From positions 3,966,473-4,030,472 of the forward strand of contig CP075528.1 of NCBI GenBank assembly GCA_025808875.1: DNA of 64,000 nt. The letters run 5' to 3'. Under the pieces are notes generated by a model, which worked only from the letters and a program-made list of their open reading frames with translations, had not been told where the DNA came from and searched no databases. A program made the translations under genes and the position numbers. Below are positions 25,789-36,321 of the stretch, piece by piece; position 1 is the first letter of the stretch, and each line of letters begins with the position of its first letter. The DNA comes from Enhydrobacter sp. Its GTDB lineage: Bacteria > Pseudomonadota > Alphaproteobacteria > Reyranellales > Reyranellaceae.

Positions 25789-25843
25789 CATGACCCCTCC
25801 GCCCCGCAGGACGGGGCGGTCATACCGCGACGGAGGGGTCATG
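25789..25843. terminator. Nested inverted repeat between convergent genes
   Basis: A perfect 13-bp inverted repeat (CATGACCCCTCCG at 25789-25801 with its complement at 25831-25843) encloses a second hairpin GCCCCG-N5-CGGGGC at 25801-25817. It starts right after the stop of the 349-aa gene and ends just before the stop of the converging NUDIX gene, so it probably acts as a bidirectional transcript end. No T-run is present. Confidence 0.6.
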
Positions 25844-25845
25844 AG

Positions 25846-26238
25846 TCACCGTGCGGCGGCCTGCTCGATGGCGCGGAGATAGCAGGCCGGCAGCTTGTAG
25901 CCCTCGATCGTCGCGCCGAGCGCGGCGAGCGGCAGCCAGCGCGCCTCGAGATGCTCGGGACCGAGGACGACGTCGCCCATCGCCTGCAGACGACAGGCGA
26001 ACGGCAGGATGCGCACGAACCGGCCCGGCAACACCTCGAAGAGATGCGCGTCGAGCGCGGCGCCGACCTCGACCGCGAGCCCCGTCTCCTCGCGCACCTC
26101 ACGCTCCAGCGCCGCGCGGTGGTCCTCGCCCGGATCCGGCCGCCCGCCCGGCAGGTCCCATTCACCGCGCGCGTTGCGCAACAGCAGCACGCGGCTGTCG
26201 TCGATGACGACGCCTTTGACGGAGATGGGGTGATCCAT
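25846..26238 (-). CDS. NUDIX hydrolase
   Basis: The 130-residue product is a single NUDIX domain with a complete box at residues 32-54 (G-x5-E-x7-REVREETGL), so it should hydrolyse a nucleoside diphosphate linked to another moiety in a Mg-dependent way. The N-terminal strand reads ISVKGVVIDDSRVLLLRNARGEWDLPGG. A C-terminal ARWLPLAALG segment is typical of the group. The substrate cannot be told. It stands alone, converging with the 349-aa gene, and a partial palindromic repeat lies just upstream (26254-26280). Confidence 0.93.
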   Translation of the reverse strand: MDHPISVKGVVIDDSRVLLLRNARGEWDLPGGRPDPGEDHRAALEREVREETGLAVEVGAALDAHLFEVLPGRFVRILPFACRLQAMGDVVLGPEHLEARWLPLAALGATIEGYKLPACYLRAIEQAAAR

Positions 26239-26342
26239 GACACAAGCCTATCCGTCGTCCTGCACGAAGCGAAGGAGATGAACCAACCCGGGTGGACAGC
26301 GATCCTGTTGCCGGTGCCAGATCCTTCGTCGGCACTCCAAAG

Positions 26343-26371
26343 AAAAAGGGCCGGGGATCGCTCCCCGGCCC
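26343..26371 (-). terminator. Rho-independent terminator of groESL
   Basis: Read on the minus strand, a 10-bp GC-rich stem (GGGCCGGGGA with its complement, 4-nt loop, 26348-26371) is followed by TTTTTCTTT. It lies 26 bp after the groEL stop and is a classic intrinsic terminator. Confidence 0.92.
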
Positions 26372-26396
26372 TCTCCGATTGTTCCGTCGACCGGAC

Positions 26397-28034
<1,638 letters not shown>

Positions 28035-28092
28035 TGGCTTATTTCCTCTTGGATGTTCAGTTGCGATGGACGATGGATGGGATCGGAAGCGA

Positions 28093-28407
28093 TCAGGCCG
28101 CCTTCTTCAGGGCGCCGGAACCCTCGAGGATTCCCATGATGTCGCTTTCCTTCATGATCAGGTACTCGACGCCGTCGAGCTTGACCTCGGTGCCGGACCA
28201 CTTGCCGAACAGGATGCGGTCGCCGGCCTTGACGTCGAGGGCGACCAGCGCTCCCTTCTCGTCGCGGGCGCCCGGGCCGACGGCGACGACTTCGCCTTCC
28301 ATCGGCTTTTCCTTGGCCGTGTCGGGAATGATGATGCCGCCCTTGGTCTTCTCTTCCTCCGCGACGCGCTTGACCACGACGCGATCGTGAAGCGGACGAA
28401 ACTTCAT
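28093..28407 (-). CDS. groES: Co-chaperonin GroES (10-kDa subunit)
   Basis: The 104-residue product is a typical GroES: MKFRPLHDRVVVKRVAEEEKTKGGIIIPDTAKEKP with the mobile-loop region, EGEVVAVGPGARDEKGALVALDVKAGDRILFGKWSGTEV, and a C-terminal EYLIMKESDIMGIL. It caps the GroEL ring. Upstream on the same strand lie a sigma-70 type promoter and a CIRCE operator, so the operon is under HrcA control. Confidence 0.99.
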   Translation of the reverse strand: MKFRPLHDRVVVKRVAEEEKTKGGIIIPDTAKEKPMEGEVVAVGPGARDEKGALVALDVKAGDRILFGKWSGTEVKLDGVEYLIMKESDIMGILEGSGALKKAA

Positions 28408-28471
28408 GCTCTTTCCTCCAATATCCCCAGTTGAACCTGCGCGGCTCGCGCCGCGACGGAATTAGGTCCTG

Positions 28472-28498
28472 TCAGCACTCCCCCTTGGTGAGTGCCAA
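28472..28498 (-). promoter_or_regulatory. CIRCE operator (HrcA binding site)
   Basis: TCAGCACTC-N9-GAGTGCCAA matches the CIRCE consensus TTAGCACTC-N9-GAGTGCTAA with one mismatch per arm. It lies 10 bp downstream of the -10 element and 65 bp before groES, the expected position for repression of the chaperonin operon by HrcA. Confidence 0.95.
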
Positions 28499-28508
28499 AG
28501 GCGCAGGG

Positions 28509-28537
28509 GATTTAGGGGTGTCGCGGGTCGGAGTCAA
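28509..28537 (-). promoter_or_regulatory. groESL promoter
   Basis: On the minus strand TTGACT (28532-28537) and TAAATC (28509-28514) are separated by exactly 17 bp, with the CIRCE element beginning 10 bp downstream. This places the expected start point at the operator. Confidence 0.75.
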
Positions 28538-28689
28538 GGCACCGGCGAAAAGGTTCCGCCACGTCATCCCGCACCGGCAGCATTCCCACAGGAGTGCTGC
28601 CAACTCTTTGATGTGGAACGATTTTTGCTGATTTTTCGTTAAGCGCGCGTGACTATTCCTTCACGAGCGTCGTGTCAAGGAGTGCCTCG

Positions 28690-28956
28690 ATGGACCGTAA
28701 TTTTGTTGCGCAACTCAACGATTACCGCGTGACCACGGCTGAGATTCTCTACTGGATGCCCGATCACAAGCATGTCCTGCAAAGCTTCGTGTGGCAGAAC
28801 CTCGACCTCGCTCCCCGCTTCCCGGCGCTGACCAGATTCCTCGACTTCTGGGAAAGCAACCTCGACGGCAAGCTGCACAAGGTGCGCGTCGCCAACGCCG
28901 CGCTGATCAAGCCGGCGGAGTTCCGCTTCTCCAGCGGGCTGTATCAGTTGCATTAG
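28690..28956 (+). CDS. Usg family protein
   Basis: The 88-residue product matches the Usg-like family of alphaproteobacteria: YRVTTAEILYWMPDHKHVLQSFVWQNLDLAPRFPALTRFLDFWESNLDG, then KVRVANAALIKPAEFR and a final YQLH. The family is named after the Caulobacter gene near trpF. Its function is not known. The ATG at 28690 is chosen since AAGGA lies 8 bp upstream. An in-frame GTG at 28672 would add six residues. It is divergent from groESL. Confidence 0.92.
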   Translation: MDRNFVAQLNDYRVTTAEILYWMPDHKHVLQSFVWQNLDLAPRFPALTRFLDFWESNLDGKLHKVRVANAALIKPAEFRFSSGLYQLH

Positions 28957-29025
28957 TTGCCGGTTCATGCCGAGGTGACCTAGGGTCCCGGTCCCTGAAC
29001 GCTCATCAGAGATCGGCCCCTCCCC

Positions 29026-32000
29026 ATGCCCCAGAAGAATCGGACCACCGCCCTGCCGGGCCTCGACGCGCTGAAGTGGCGCTGCATCGGCCCGTCGCGC
29101 GGCGGTCGGGTCGTCGCCGTGTCGGGCGATCCCAGGGATCGCATGACGTTCTATTTCGGCGCCTGCGCCGGCGGCATCTGGAAGACGGTCGACGGCGGCG
29201 TGTTCTGGCGCTGCGTCTCGGACGGCTACATGGGCAGCGCCGCCGTCGGTTCGATCGCGGTCGCGCCGTCGGACGCCAACGTGATCTATGCCGGCACCGG
29301 CGAGACGGCGATCCGCCTCGACGTCTCCTATGGCGACGGAATGTACAAGTCGACCGATGCCGGCCGCAGCTGGAGCCACATCGGGCTCAAGGAGACCAGG
29401 TTCATCGGCCGCATCGTCGTGCATCCGGAGAACCCCGACCTGGTCTATGCCGCGGCGCTCGGCGACGTCTTCGGCCCCAACCGCGAGCGCGGCGTCTATC
29501 GCTCCCGCGACGGCGGCAAGTCGTGGCAGAAGATCCTGCATCGCAACGACGTCGCCGGCGCGATCGATCTTTCGATGGACCGAAACAACCCGCGCATCCT
29601 GTTCGCCGCGCTGTGGGAGGCGCGGCGCAACTTCTGGAACATCTCGAGCGGCGGGCCGGGCAGCGGCCTGTTCCGCAGCACCGACGGCGGTGACACGTGG
29701 GAGGAGATCACGCGCAACCCGGGCCTGCCCGACGGCATGCTGGGCAAGATCGGCGTCACGGTCTCGCCGGTCCGCGCCGGCCGGCTGTGGGCGCTGGTCG
29801 AGGCGGAGGGCGACAAGACCGGCCTGTACCGCTCCGACGACTACGGCGCGCGCTGGAGCCAGGTCTCGGCCAACCGCGACCTGATGCACCGCCCCTGGTA
29901 CTACACGCACGTCTTCGCCGACACCGGCCATGCCGACACGGTCTACGTCACCAACCTGCAGATGTGGAAATCGACCGACGGCGGCACCTCGTTCAGCGAG
30001 GTCACGACGCGGCACGGCGACAATCACGACCTGTGGATCGACCCCAACGATTCCCAGCGCATGATCGAGGGCAACGACGGCGGCGCGCACGTGTCGTTCA
30101 ACGGCGGCGCCTCGTGGTCGACGATCTACAACCAGAAGACGGCGCAGTTCTACCGCCTCGACATCGACAACCAGTATCCCTACCGCGTCTACGGCACCCA
30201 GCAGGACAACACCTCGATTGCCGTGCCGAGCGCGTCGGAGTGGGGCGTCATCACCCTGGCCGACTGCTCGTACCCCGGCACCGGCGAGTCGGGCTTCATC
30301 GCCGTCCATCCCAGGAACCACGACGTGGTCTATATCGGCGCCATCGGCTCGAGCCCGGGCGGCGCCGGCGCGCTGCAGCGCTACGACCATCGCACCCGCC
30401 AGATCCAGCTCGTCAACGTCTGGCCCGAGGAATCGACGGGCATCTCGCCGAAGGATCTCAAGTACCGCTTCGCCTGGACCTATCCGATCGTGTTCTCGCC
30501 GCACGATCCCGACACCCTCTATGTCGGCGGCAACTGCGTGTTCCGCACGCGCAACGAAGGCATGGACTGGGAGAAGATCTCGCCCGACCTCAGCCTCAAC
30601 GACCGCGCGCGCCAGGGCCATTCGGGCGGCGACATCACACGCGAGAGCGCCGGCGCGGAGGTCCATGCCACCACCGCCTGCGTCGTCGAATCGCCGCACC
30701 GTCGCGGCGAGATCTGGGCCTCGACCGACGACGGGCTGGTGCACGTGACGCGCGACGACGGCAAGACGTGGAGGAACGTCACGCCCCGGGCGATGCCGAA
30801 GCTCGCTTATGTCGGCTGCGTCGAGCTCTCGGCGCACGACGACAGGACGGTCTACCTCGCGGCCACGCGCTACAAGCTCGCCGACTACAAGCCCTACCTG
30901 TTCAGGAGCAGCGACGGCGGCAGGAGCTGGAAGTCGATCAACGGCGACCTGCCGACCGGCGAGATCACCCGCGTGGTGCGCGCCGATCCGGTGGCCAGGG
31001 GGCTGCTCTATGCCGGCACCGAGACCGGCGTGTTCTTCAGCCTCGACGACGGAGCGCACTGGACTCGCATGGCCGGCGGCCTGCCGGTGGTGCCGGTCTA
31101 CGACCTCAAGCTCAAGGACAGCGATCTCGTCGCGGCGACGCACGGCCGGTCGTTCTGGATCCTCGACGACGTGACGGCGCTCCGCGGACTGGCCGGCGGC
31201 GGCGGCAAGGGCGCGCGGCTGTTCGCGCCGCGCACGGCGATCCGCACCAAGCTCCACTGGAGCGCCGGCGCCAACGTGCGCGGCGGCATCGCCTACGGCC
31301 CGGCCTTCGGCATCGACGGCAGCACCGTGATGGTCGAGAAGGCGGACGGCACGCGCTGGCGCGAGCATCTCGACGTCGGCGAGAATCCGCCCAACGGCGC
31401 CATCGTCTACTACTGGCTGGCGCAGGATGCGACGTCCGCCGTCGTGCTGACGTTCCGCGATTCCGCGGGCCGACGGATCGCGTCGTTCTCGAGCGACGAC
31501 AAGGACGCGCCGGCGCCGCGCAGGCCCGGCACCAGGGCCGGGCTCCATCGCTTCGTCTGGGACATGAAGTATCCCGGTCCGACCAGGCTCGACTATTCCC
31601 TGGCCCCACCCCGGCCCAAGCCGCTGGCGCCCGACCCCGAGAATCCGCCGGGCCCGACGGTCGTCCCCGGCACCTACGGGGTCGAGCTCGGCGTCGACGG
31701 CAAGAAGCAGGAAGCGCGCTTCGCCGTCGCCAAGGACCCGCGCCTCAGCACGACGGCGGCCGACTACGCCGCGCAGTTCGCCCTGCACAAGGAACTGGTG
31801 GCGTCGCTGTCGAAGCTCAAGCAGGGCGTCAACGCCCTGCGCAAGATGAAGCGCCAACTCGCCGACCTCGGCGAGAACGGCCCGCCGGCGCTGCGCGGCC
31901 GCGCGCGCCGGATCGGCGACAAGCTGTTCGAGATCGAGCGCGTGATGGTCGATCCCCACCGCAAGTCGGTGCGCGACGTGCTGCGCAACCCGGCCGGCCT

Positions 32001-32199
32001 GAACGACACGCTGTTCGACATGATCGCCATGGCGACGACCGCCGACGCGGCGCCGACCAGCCAGACGCGCGCCGTGTCGCGCGAGGTGATGGACAAGGTC
32101 GACGAGCAGGTCGGCAGGCTCGATGCGCTGGTCAAAGGCGACATCGCCCAGCTCAACAAGCTGCTGGCGAAGGCCCGCACCAGCCGCGTCGCGGCCTGA
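29026..32199 (+). CDS. Asp-box (BNR/sortilin-like) beta-propeller protein
   Basis: This 1057-residue protein has at least eleven Asp-box motifs of the S-x-D-x-G-x-x-W type, for example KTVDGGVFW, KSTDAGRSW, RSRDGGKSW, RSTDGGDTW, RSDDYGARW, VTRDDGKTW and RSSDGGRSW. They span about residues 55-700 and imply one or two large beta-propellers as in VPS10/glycosidase-like proteins. The last 300 residues form a strand-rich domain followed by a helical region with KELVASLSKLKQGVNALRKMKRQLADLG. Members are often called glycosyl hydrolases, but no catalytic residues of a known glycosidase are evident. No signal peptide is visible at this start, which is unusual because relatives are mostly exported. 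An MFS transporter gene follows 14 bp downstream. Confidence 0.85.
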   Translation: MPQKNRTTALPGLDALKWRCIGPSRGGRVVAVSGDPRDRMTFYFGACAGGIWKTVDGGVFWRCVSDGYMGSAAVGSIAVAPSDANVIYAGTGETAIRLDVSYGDGMYKSTDAGRSWSHIGLKETRFIGRIVVHPENPDLVYAAALGDVFGPNRERGVYRSRDGGKSWQKILHRNDVAGAIDLSMDRNNPRILFAALWEARRNFWNISSGGPGSGLFRSTDGGDTWEEITRNPGLPDGMLGKIGVTVSPVRAGRLWALVEAEGDKTGLYRSDDYGARWSQVSANRDLMHRPWYYTHVFADTGHADTVYVTNLQMWKSTDGGTSFSEVTTRHGDNHDLWIDPNDSQRMIEGNDGGAHVSFNGGASWSTIYNQKTAQFYRLDIDNQYPYRVYGTQQDNTSIAVPSASEWGVITLADCSYPGTGESGFIAVHPRNHDVVYIGAIGSSPGGAGALQRYDHRTRQIQLVNVWPEESTGISPKDLKYRFAWTYPIVFSPHDPDTLYVGGNCVFRTRNEGMDWEKISPDLSLNDRARQGHSGGDITRESAGAEVHATTACVVESPHRRGEIWASTDDGLVHVTRDDGKTWRNVTPRAMPKLAYVGCVELSAHDDRTVYLAATRYKLADYKPYLFRSSDGGRSWKSINGDLPTGEITRVVRADPVARGLLYAGTETGVFFSLDDGAHWTRMAGGLPVVPVYDLKLKDSDLVAATHGRSFWILDDVTALRGLAGGGGKGARLFAPRTAIRTKLHWSAGANVRGGIAYGPAFGIDGSTVMVEKADGTRWREHLDVGENPPNGAIVYYWLAQDATSAVVLTFRDSAGRRIASFSSDDKDAPAPRRPGTRAGLHRFVWDMKYPGPTRLDYSLAPPRPKPLAPDPENPPGPTVVPGTYGVELGVDGKKQEARFAVAKDPRLSTTAADYAAQFALHKELVASLSKLKQGVNALRKMKRQLADLGENGPPALRGRARRIGDKLFEIERVMVDPHRKSVRDVLRNPAGLNDTLFDMIAMATTADAAPTSQTRAVSREVMDKVDEQVGRLDALVKGDIAQLNKLLAKARTSRVAA

Positions 32200-32213
32200 G
32201 GCCGGACACCGGG

Positions 32214-33395
32214 ATGCTGCGTCAGCCGGCGGGCTTCTGGAGCCTGTTCGCGACCGACATGATCGTGCGGACGGCCTATCAGATGGCCAAGAGCCCGATC
32301 CTGCCGATCCTCGCCGCGAGCCTCGGCGCCAACAAGCTGATGATCGGCACCATCGTCGGCGTGTCGACGCTGACCGGAACGGTGTTCAAGCCGTTGGTCG
32401 GCGCCTTGTCCGACCGGTTCGGCCGACGGCTGTTCTTCTTCACGGCGCTGCTGCTGTTCGCGGGCTTCCCGTTCCTCTACCGCTTCGTCGAGACTGCCGA
32501 CCAGCTCTTCTGGCTGCGCATCCTGCACGGCAGCGCGACGGCGATCTTCGGCCCCGTCACGCTTGCGCTCGTGACCGAGATGTCGACCGAGAACCGCGGC
32601 GCGCGCCTCGGCCTGTTCGAGATGGCGCGCGGCAGTGGTCACCTGATCGCGCCCGCCGTGGCCGGCGCCGTGCTGACGATCAGCACGCCCGAGGTCGTGT
32701 TCACGGCGGTCGGATTGCTGAGCTGCGCGGCCTTCCTGCCGGCCCTGTTCGTGCGCTTCGACGAGACCCGCATCGAGCCCGTGCAGCGGCGCGGTTTCCT
32801 CGCCGAGCTCGCGGCCGGCCTGAAGCACGCCGCGACCCGCGGCACGCTCTGGTTCGTGGGCCTGCTCGAGTTCGCGATCTACGGGTCGATCTACTCGCTG
32901 AAGGCGTTCCTGCCGATCTTCGCCCTCGAGGCCGGCTACGGCGTGTGGGCGGCCGGCCTGTTCTTCACGCTCCAGGAAGCCACGCATCTCCTCGTGCGGC
33001 CGTTCGGAGGACGTCTGGGCGACCGGCGCGGATATGTTCCGACGATCGCCGCGGGCCTGGTGGCGCTCGGCGCGGCGCTGATCGCGTTGCCCTCGGCCCC
33101 GACAGCCGGCGTGCTGCTCGCTCTCGCCATCGTCGTCGGCGTCGGCCAGGGCCTCGCCTTCCCCTCGACCGTGGCGTTGATCGGCAACCGCATCGACGCG
33201 GGCCACATCGGCCTGGGTCTCGGCTTCTACGGCGCCCTGCGCAACGCGGGCAAGGTCGGCGGCCCGATCCTGGTCGGTGCGCTGCTGCATTCTTTTTCGT
33301 CCAAGGCCGTTTTTCCCGGCCTCGGCGTGACGGCGCTGGTGGTGGCGCTCGCCCTGTTCGTCGTCGCGGCCCAGGCGCGCCGCGCCCAAGCCTAG
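32214..33395 (+). CDS. MFS transporter
   Basis: The 393-residue membrane protein has about twelve helices. The loop 2-3 signature GALSDRFGRRLFFF occurs after helix 2 and a related GRLGDRRGYVP motif after helix 8. An ATAIFGPVTLALVTEMSTENRGARLG segment corresponds to helices 4-5 of drug/sugar exporters. The substrate is unknown. It starts 14 bp after the Asp-box protein gene, so the two probably form a unit. Confidence 0.9.
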   Translation: MLRQPAGFWSLFATDMIVRTAYQMAKSPILPILAASLGANKLMIGTIVGVSTLTGTVFKPLVGALSDRFGRRLFFFTALLLFAGFPFLYRFVETADQLFWLRILHGSATAIFGPVTLALVTEMSTENRGARLGLFEMARGSGHLIAPAVAGAVLTISTPEVVFTAVGLLSCAAFLPALFVRFDETRIEPVQRRGFLAELAAGLKHAATRGTLWFVGLLEFAIYGSIYSLKAFLPIFALEAGYGVWAAGLFFTLQEATHLLVRPFGGRLGDRRGYVPTIAAGLVALGAALIALPSAPTAGVLLALAIVVGVGQGLAFPSTVALIGNRIDAGHIGLGLGFYGALRNAGKVGGPILVGALLHSFSSKAVFPGLGVTALVVALALFVVAAQARRAQA

Positions 33396-33660
33396 AATCT
33401 GTCCGGCCAAGCCCGGATCACCGGCGCTTCAGCGAGACATTCGATCGAACTTCCTTTCATACCGATGGCTCATCCTCTTTCGACAACTATGTCGCCGACC
33501 AGACGCCGTCCTGTGGATGAGTGGACACCGAGGACTGCAGAGGACTGCGAGGACTCGAGGACGAATCGCCTTGGATGCCGATGGCATCGGCGTCGGAGCA
33601 GTCCTCGGGCTGTGGACTCGGCGAGGACGACGCCGTGCCTCCGCCCGGGCCGCCACGCCT

Positions 33661-34611
33661 CTAGCGGGTCGCGGCGGCGGCGTACTCGCGCGCGGTGCGC
33701 TCGACCAGCTCGGCCACCGACGGAACATCGGCGACACCCGAAACGGAATGACCCGCGCTCCAGATGTCCTTCCACCGCCTGGCGCCGGGTTCCCGGGAGC
33801 GCTTGTCGCGCTCGGCCGGGTTTATGTCCTTCGAGACGTCGATGCCATCGCGCGGCGGCAGGTTGTCCGGATCGAGCCCCGCCGCGACGATCGACGGCCG
33901 CAGCATGTTGGTCTCGAGGCCGGTGAAAGCGCGCGTCAGCAGCACGTCGTCGAGCCGGCTGCCGACCAGCATCTCCTTGTAGGCATCCCCGGCCATGCTC
34001 TCGCGCGTGGCGATGAAGCGCGTGCCCATGTAGGCGAGGTCGCAGCCAAGGGCCCGCGCGGCGCGCACCGCGTGACCGTCCGACATGCCGCCGGCCATGA
34101 CGACGATGCCGTCCCAGAACTGCCGCACCGCGCGCACGAAGGCGAAGGGATTGGCCCAGCCGGTCTGGCCGCCGGCGCCGGCGGTCAGCAGCACCAGCCC
34201 GTCGACGCCGGCCGCCACCGCCTTCTCGGCGTGGCGCACCGAGGCGACGTCCGCCAGCACCCGGCAGCCCGCGTCCTTCAACGGCTTCATCACCGGCTCG
34301 GGCGAGCCCACCGAGGTGATGACGATCTCGGCGCCGTGACGGACGACCGCCGCCACGTCCGCCGCCACGCGCGGGTTCGAGCGATGGACGATGAGGTTCG
34401 GGCAATACGGAGCGACGTCCGCCGTCGCCGCCTTGATGTCGGTCAACCAGGCGTCGAGTTCGTCGACCGTCCGGCAGTTGGCGGTGGGAAAAGAGCCGAT
34501 GACACCCGCGCGGCAGGCCGCCTTCACCAGCGCCGGCCCCGACACCAGGAACATCGGGGCCGCGATCAGCGGCAGGCGCAGGCGGCTCTCGAGCGCGACG
34601 GGCAGCGACAT
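33661..34611 (-). CDS. Nitronate monooxygenase-like FMN oxidoreductase
   Basis: The 316-residue TIM-barrel flavoprotein resembles nitronate monooxygenase / enoyl-reductase-II type enzymes. It starts LPLIAAPMFLVSGPALVKAAC, has GSFPTANC, the AGAGGQTG phosphate-binding segment, IVVMAGGMSDGHAVRAARALGCDLAYMGTRFIAT, and the SVAELVERTAREY tail. The family oxidises alkyl nitronates using FMN and O2, but many bacterial homologues act on other substrates. The His that acts as base in class I enzymes is not obvious here, so the reaction is left open. Confidence 0.87.
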   Translation of the reverse strand: MSLPVALESRLRLPLIAAPMFLVSGPALVKAACRAGVIGSFPTANCRTVDELDAWLTDIKAATADVAPYCPNLIVHRSNPRVAADVAAVVRHGAEIVITSVGSPEPVMKPLKDAGCRVLADVASVRHAEKAVAAGVDGLVLLTAGAGGQTGWANPFAFVRAVRQFWDGIVVMAGGMSDGHAVRAARALGCDLAYMGTRFIATRESMAGDAYKEMLVGSRLDDVLLTRAFTGLETNMLRPSIVAAGLDPDNLPPRDGIDVSKDINPAERDKRSREPGARRWKDIWSAGHSVSGVADVPSVAELVERTAREYAAAATR

Positions 34612-34625
34612 CGCGGCAGCATAGC

Positions 34626-35462
34626 TCAGCGTGGCATCGCGAGAAGCACGATCCCCGAGACGACCAACGCCGAAGCCGCGATGCGACGCGGACCGAATCC
34701 CTCCTTCAGGATCACCGTGCCGATCACGGCACCGAACACCACGCTGGTCTCGCGCAGCGCCGTCACCGGGCCGAGCGGCAGGTGCAGGGCGGCCACCAGG
34801 AAGGCCAGGAACCCCAGAACCGAGATCACGCCCGCCAGCAGGCCGGTCGCGGCATGGCGGCGGACGTAGACCACCAGGTCGCGTGGGCGGCGGAGCACCG
34901 CGTAGCCCACCATGCCGAGGCCGGTGACGATCTCGAGGAAGGCCTGAAAGCCCAGCACCGTGCCGGCCGTGCGCACACCCAGTCCGCCGAGAAAGCTGTA
35001 GCTGGCGACGGCGACGCCGGTGGCGACGGCAAAGCCAACGGCTTCAGGCCGCGCGCCGGCACCCAGCGACAAGGTCACGATTCCAAGCGAGATCAGGCCG
35101 ACCGCCAGCAGCTGGCCAGCGCTCAATGCCTCGTCGATCAACAGCAGCGCCGCGGCAGCCGTGAGGAGCGGCGCCAGCCCGCGCGCCAGCGGATAGACGA
35201 CGCTCATGTCGCCTGCGCCGTAGGAGCGGATCAACAGCCCGTAGTAGGCGAAGTGAACCGCGGCTGTCAGCGCCAACCATTTCCAGCTTTGCGGCGCCGG
35301 CCAATCGACGAAGGGCAACGCCGCCAGTCCGATCAGGAGGCCGGTGGCGCGGATCGCCACCATGCTCAGCATGCGGTCGCCTGACGACTTCACCATCGCG
35401 TTCCAGATCGGATGGGCGATGGCCGAGAGGATCACCAGGCCATAAAGCAGTGCCGCGGACAT
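34626..35462 (-). CDS. EamA/DMT family transporter
   Basis: The 278-residue protein has ten predicted helices in two EamA repeats (residues 1-135 and 140-278). The first contains HFAYYGLLIRSYGAGDMSVVYPLARGLAPLLTAAAALLL and the second FLVAALHLPLGPVTALRETSVVFGAVIGTVILKEGF, the repeat-end motif of drug/metabolite transporters. The substrate is unknown. It lies 14 bp upstream of the nitronate monooxygenase-like gene on the same strand, so the two are likely co-transcribed. Confidence 0.9.
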   Translation of the reverse strand: MSAALLYGLVILSAIAHPIWNAMVKSSGDRMLSMVAIRATGLLIGLAALPFVDWPAPQSWKWLALTAAVHFAYYGLLIRSYGAGDMSVVYPLARGLAPLLTAAAALLLIDEALSAGQLLAVGLISLGIVTLSLGAGARPEAVGFAVATGVAVASYSFLGGLGVRTAGTVLGFQAFLEIVTGLGMVGYAVLRRPRDLVVYVRRHAATGLLAGVISVLGFLAFLVAALHLPLGPVTALRETSVVFGAVIGTVILKEGFGPRRIAASALVVSGIVLLAMPR

Positions 35463-35619
35463 GACACCCGATTGGCGGGCGTCCGTCCGCGGCGGTCAAT
35501 GTCGCCTTCGGCGCGGAGCCGCCCCGCAAACGCGTCGTGCGGGGCGAGCCGCGAAGAGGAACTGCGCTGGGAACCAGCGCAGAGGAACTTGAAGCGATCC
35601 GATTAGCGCGGCCTTTGCT

Positions 35620-36246
35620 CTACGCGGCTTGTGCCAGGCCTTCCTGCTCCAGGGTGCGCTTGACGGCGGGACGCGCCTTCATGCGCTCGTAGAAGGCGGC
35701 GACGTTCCCGGGCAGCGGCATCTTCATGCGCGCGGCAGCCCAGAAGGTGACGTAGAAGAGCGCCGCGTCGGCGACCGAGAAGCTGCCGGCCACGTACTCC
35801 TTGCCCTCGAGCGCCTTGTCCATCAGCGCGAGGCCCTTTTCCATGATCTCCTTGCCGCGCGCCTTGACCTTGTCGTGATCGGCCTCGGTCGGCGCATAGT
35901 TGCCGGGACGGAACATGCGGCTGAAGCCCTGCATGTGCATGGTCGAGACGACGTAGTCCATCGCCTCCAGAACGCGCGCCTCGCCGTCGGCATCGGCCGG
36001 CAGCAGGCCCTTGTCGGGATTCTTGCGCGCGAGCCACGTCGCGATGGCGGGAAACTCGGTCAGCACCGCGCCGTCGTCGCGCACCAGCGTCGGGACCTTG
36101 GACTTGGGATTGACCTTCACGAAATCGGGGCCGTATTGCTCCTGCTTGGCGCCGTCGATCTTCTGCAGGTCGTAGGGCTTGCCGATTTCCTCCAGCAGGA
36201 CGTGGATGCCGATCGAGCAGGCGCCGGGCATGTAGTAGAGCTTCAT
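35620..36246 (-). CDS. Glutathione S-transferase, beta-class-like
   Basis: The 208-residue protein has a thioredoxin-fold N-terminal domain (MKLYYMPGACSIGIHVLLEEIG) with Cys10 in the position of the catalytic Cys of bacterial beta-class GSTs. The NPKSKVPTLV cis-Pro motif follows with the LTEFPAIATWLA glutathione-binding segment. The helical C-terminal domain carries FSVADAALFYVTFWA. It should conjugate or reduce electrophiles with glutathione. It is divergent from the HpaI-type aldolase gene, with about 75 bp between starts. Confidence 0.92.
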   Translation of the reverse strand: MKLYYMPGACSIGIHVLLEEIGKPYDLQKIDGAKQEQYGPDFVKVNPKSKVPTLVRDDGAVLTEFPAIATWLARKNPDKGLLPADADGEARVLEAMDYVVSTMHMQGFSRMFRPGNYAPTEADHDKVKARGKEIMEKGLALMDKALEGKEYVAGSFSVADAALFYVTFWAAARMKMPLPGNVAAFYERMKARPAVKRTLEQEGLAQAA

Positions 36247-36321
36247 CGATTCCTCCCGTGTGGGTGTCTAGGATGGGACGGCGGACGCTAGCACTGCGGC
36301 GGCGGCGGGGGAAACGACTCA

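Noticed and set aside
28675..31959. A 1094-codon open frame on the minus strand opposite the Asp-box protein
   Set aside because: It is antisense to a recognisable gene. Its product is a His/Arg/Asp-rich composition without domains, as expected from GC-rich third positions read backwards.
33396..33660. Short GAGGACTG-type repeats between the MFS and nitronate monooxygenase-like genes
   Set aside because: The repetition is short and imperfect, and small open frames here lack ribosome sites. I see nothing that can be supported.
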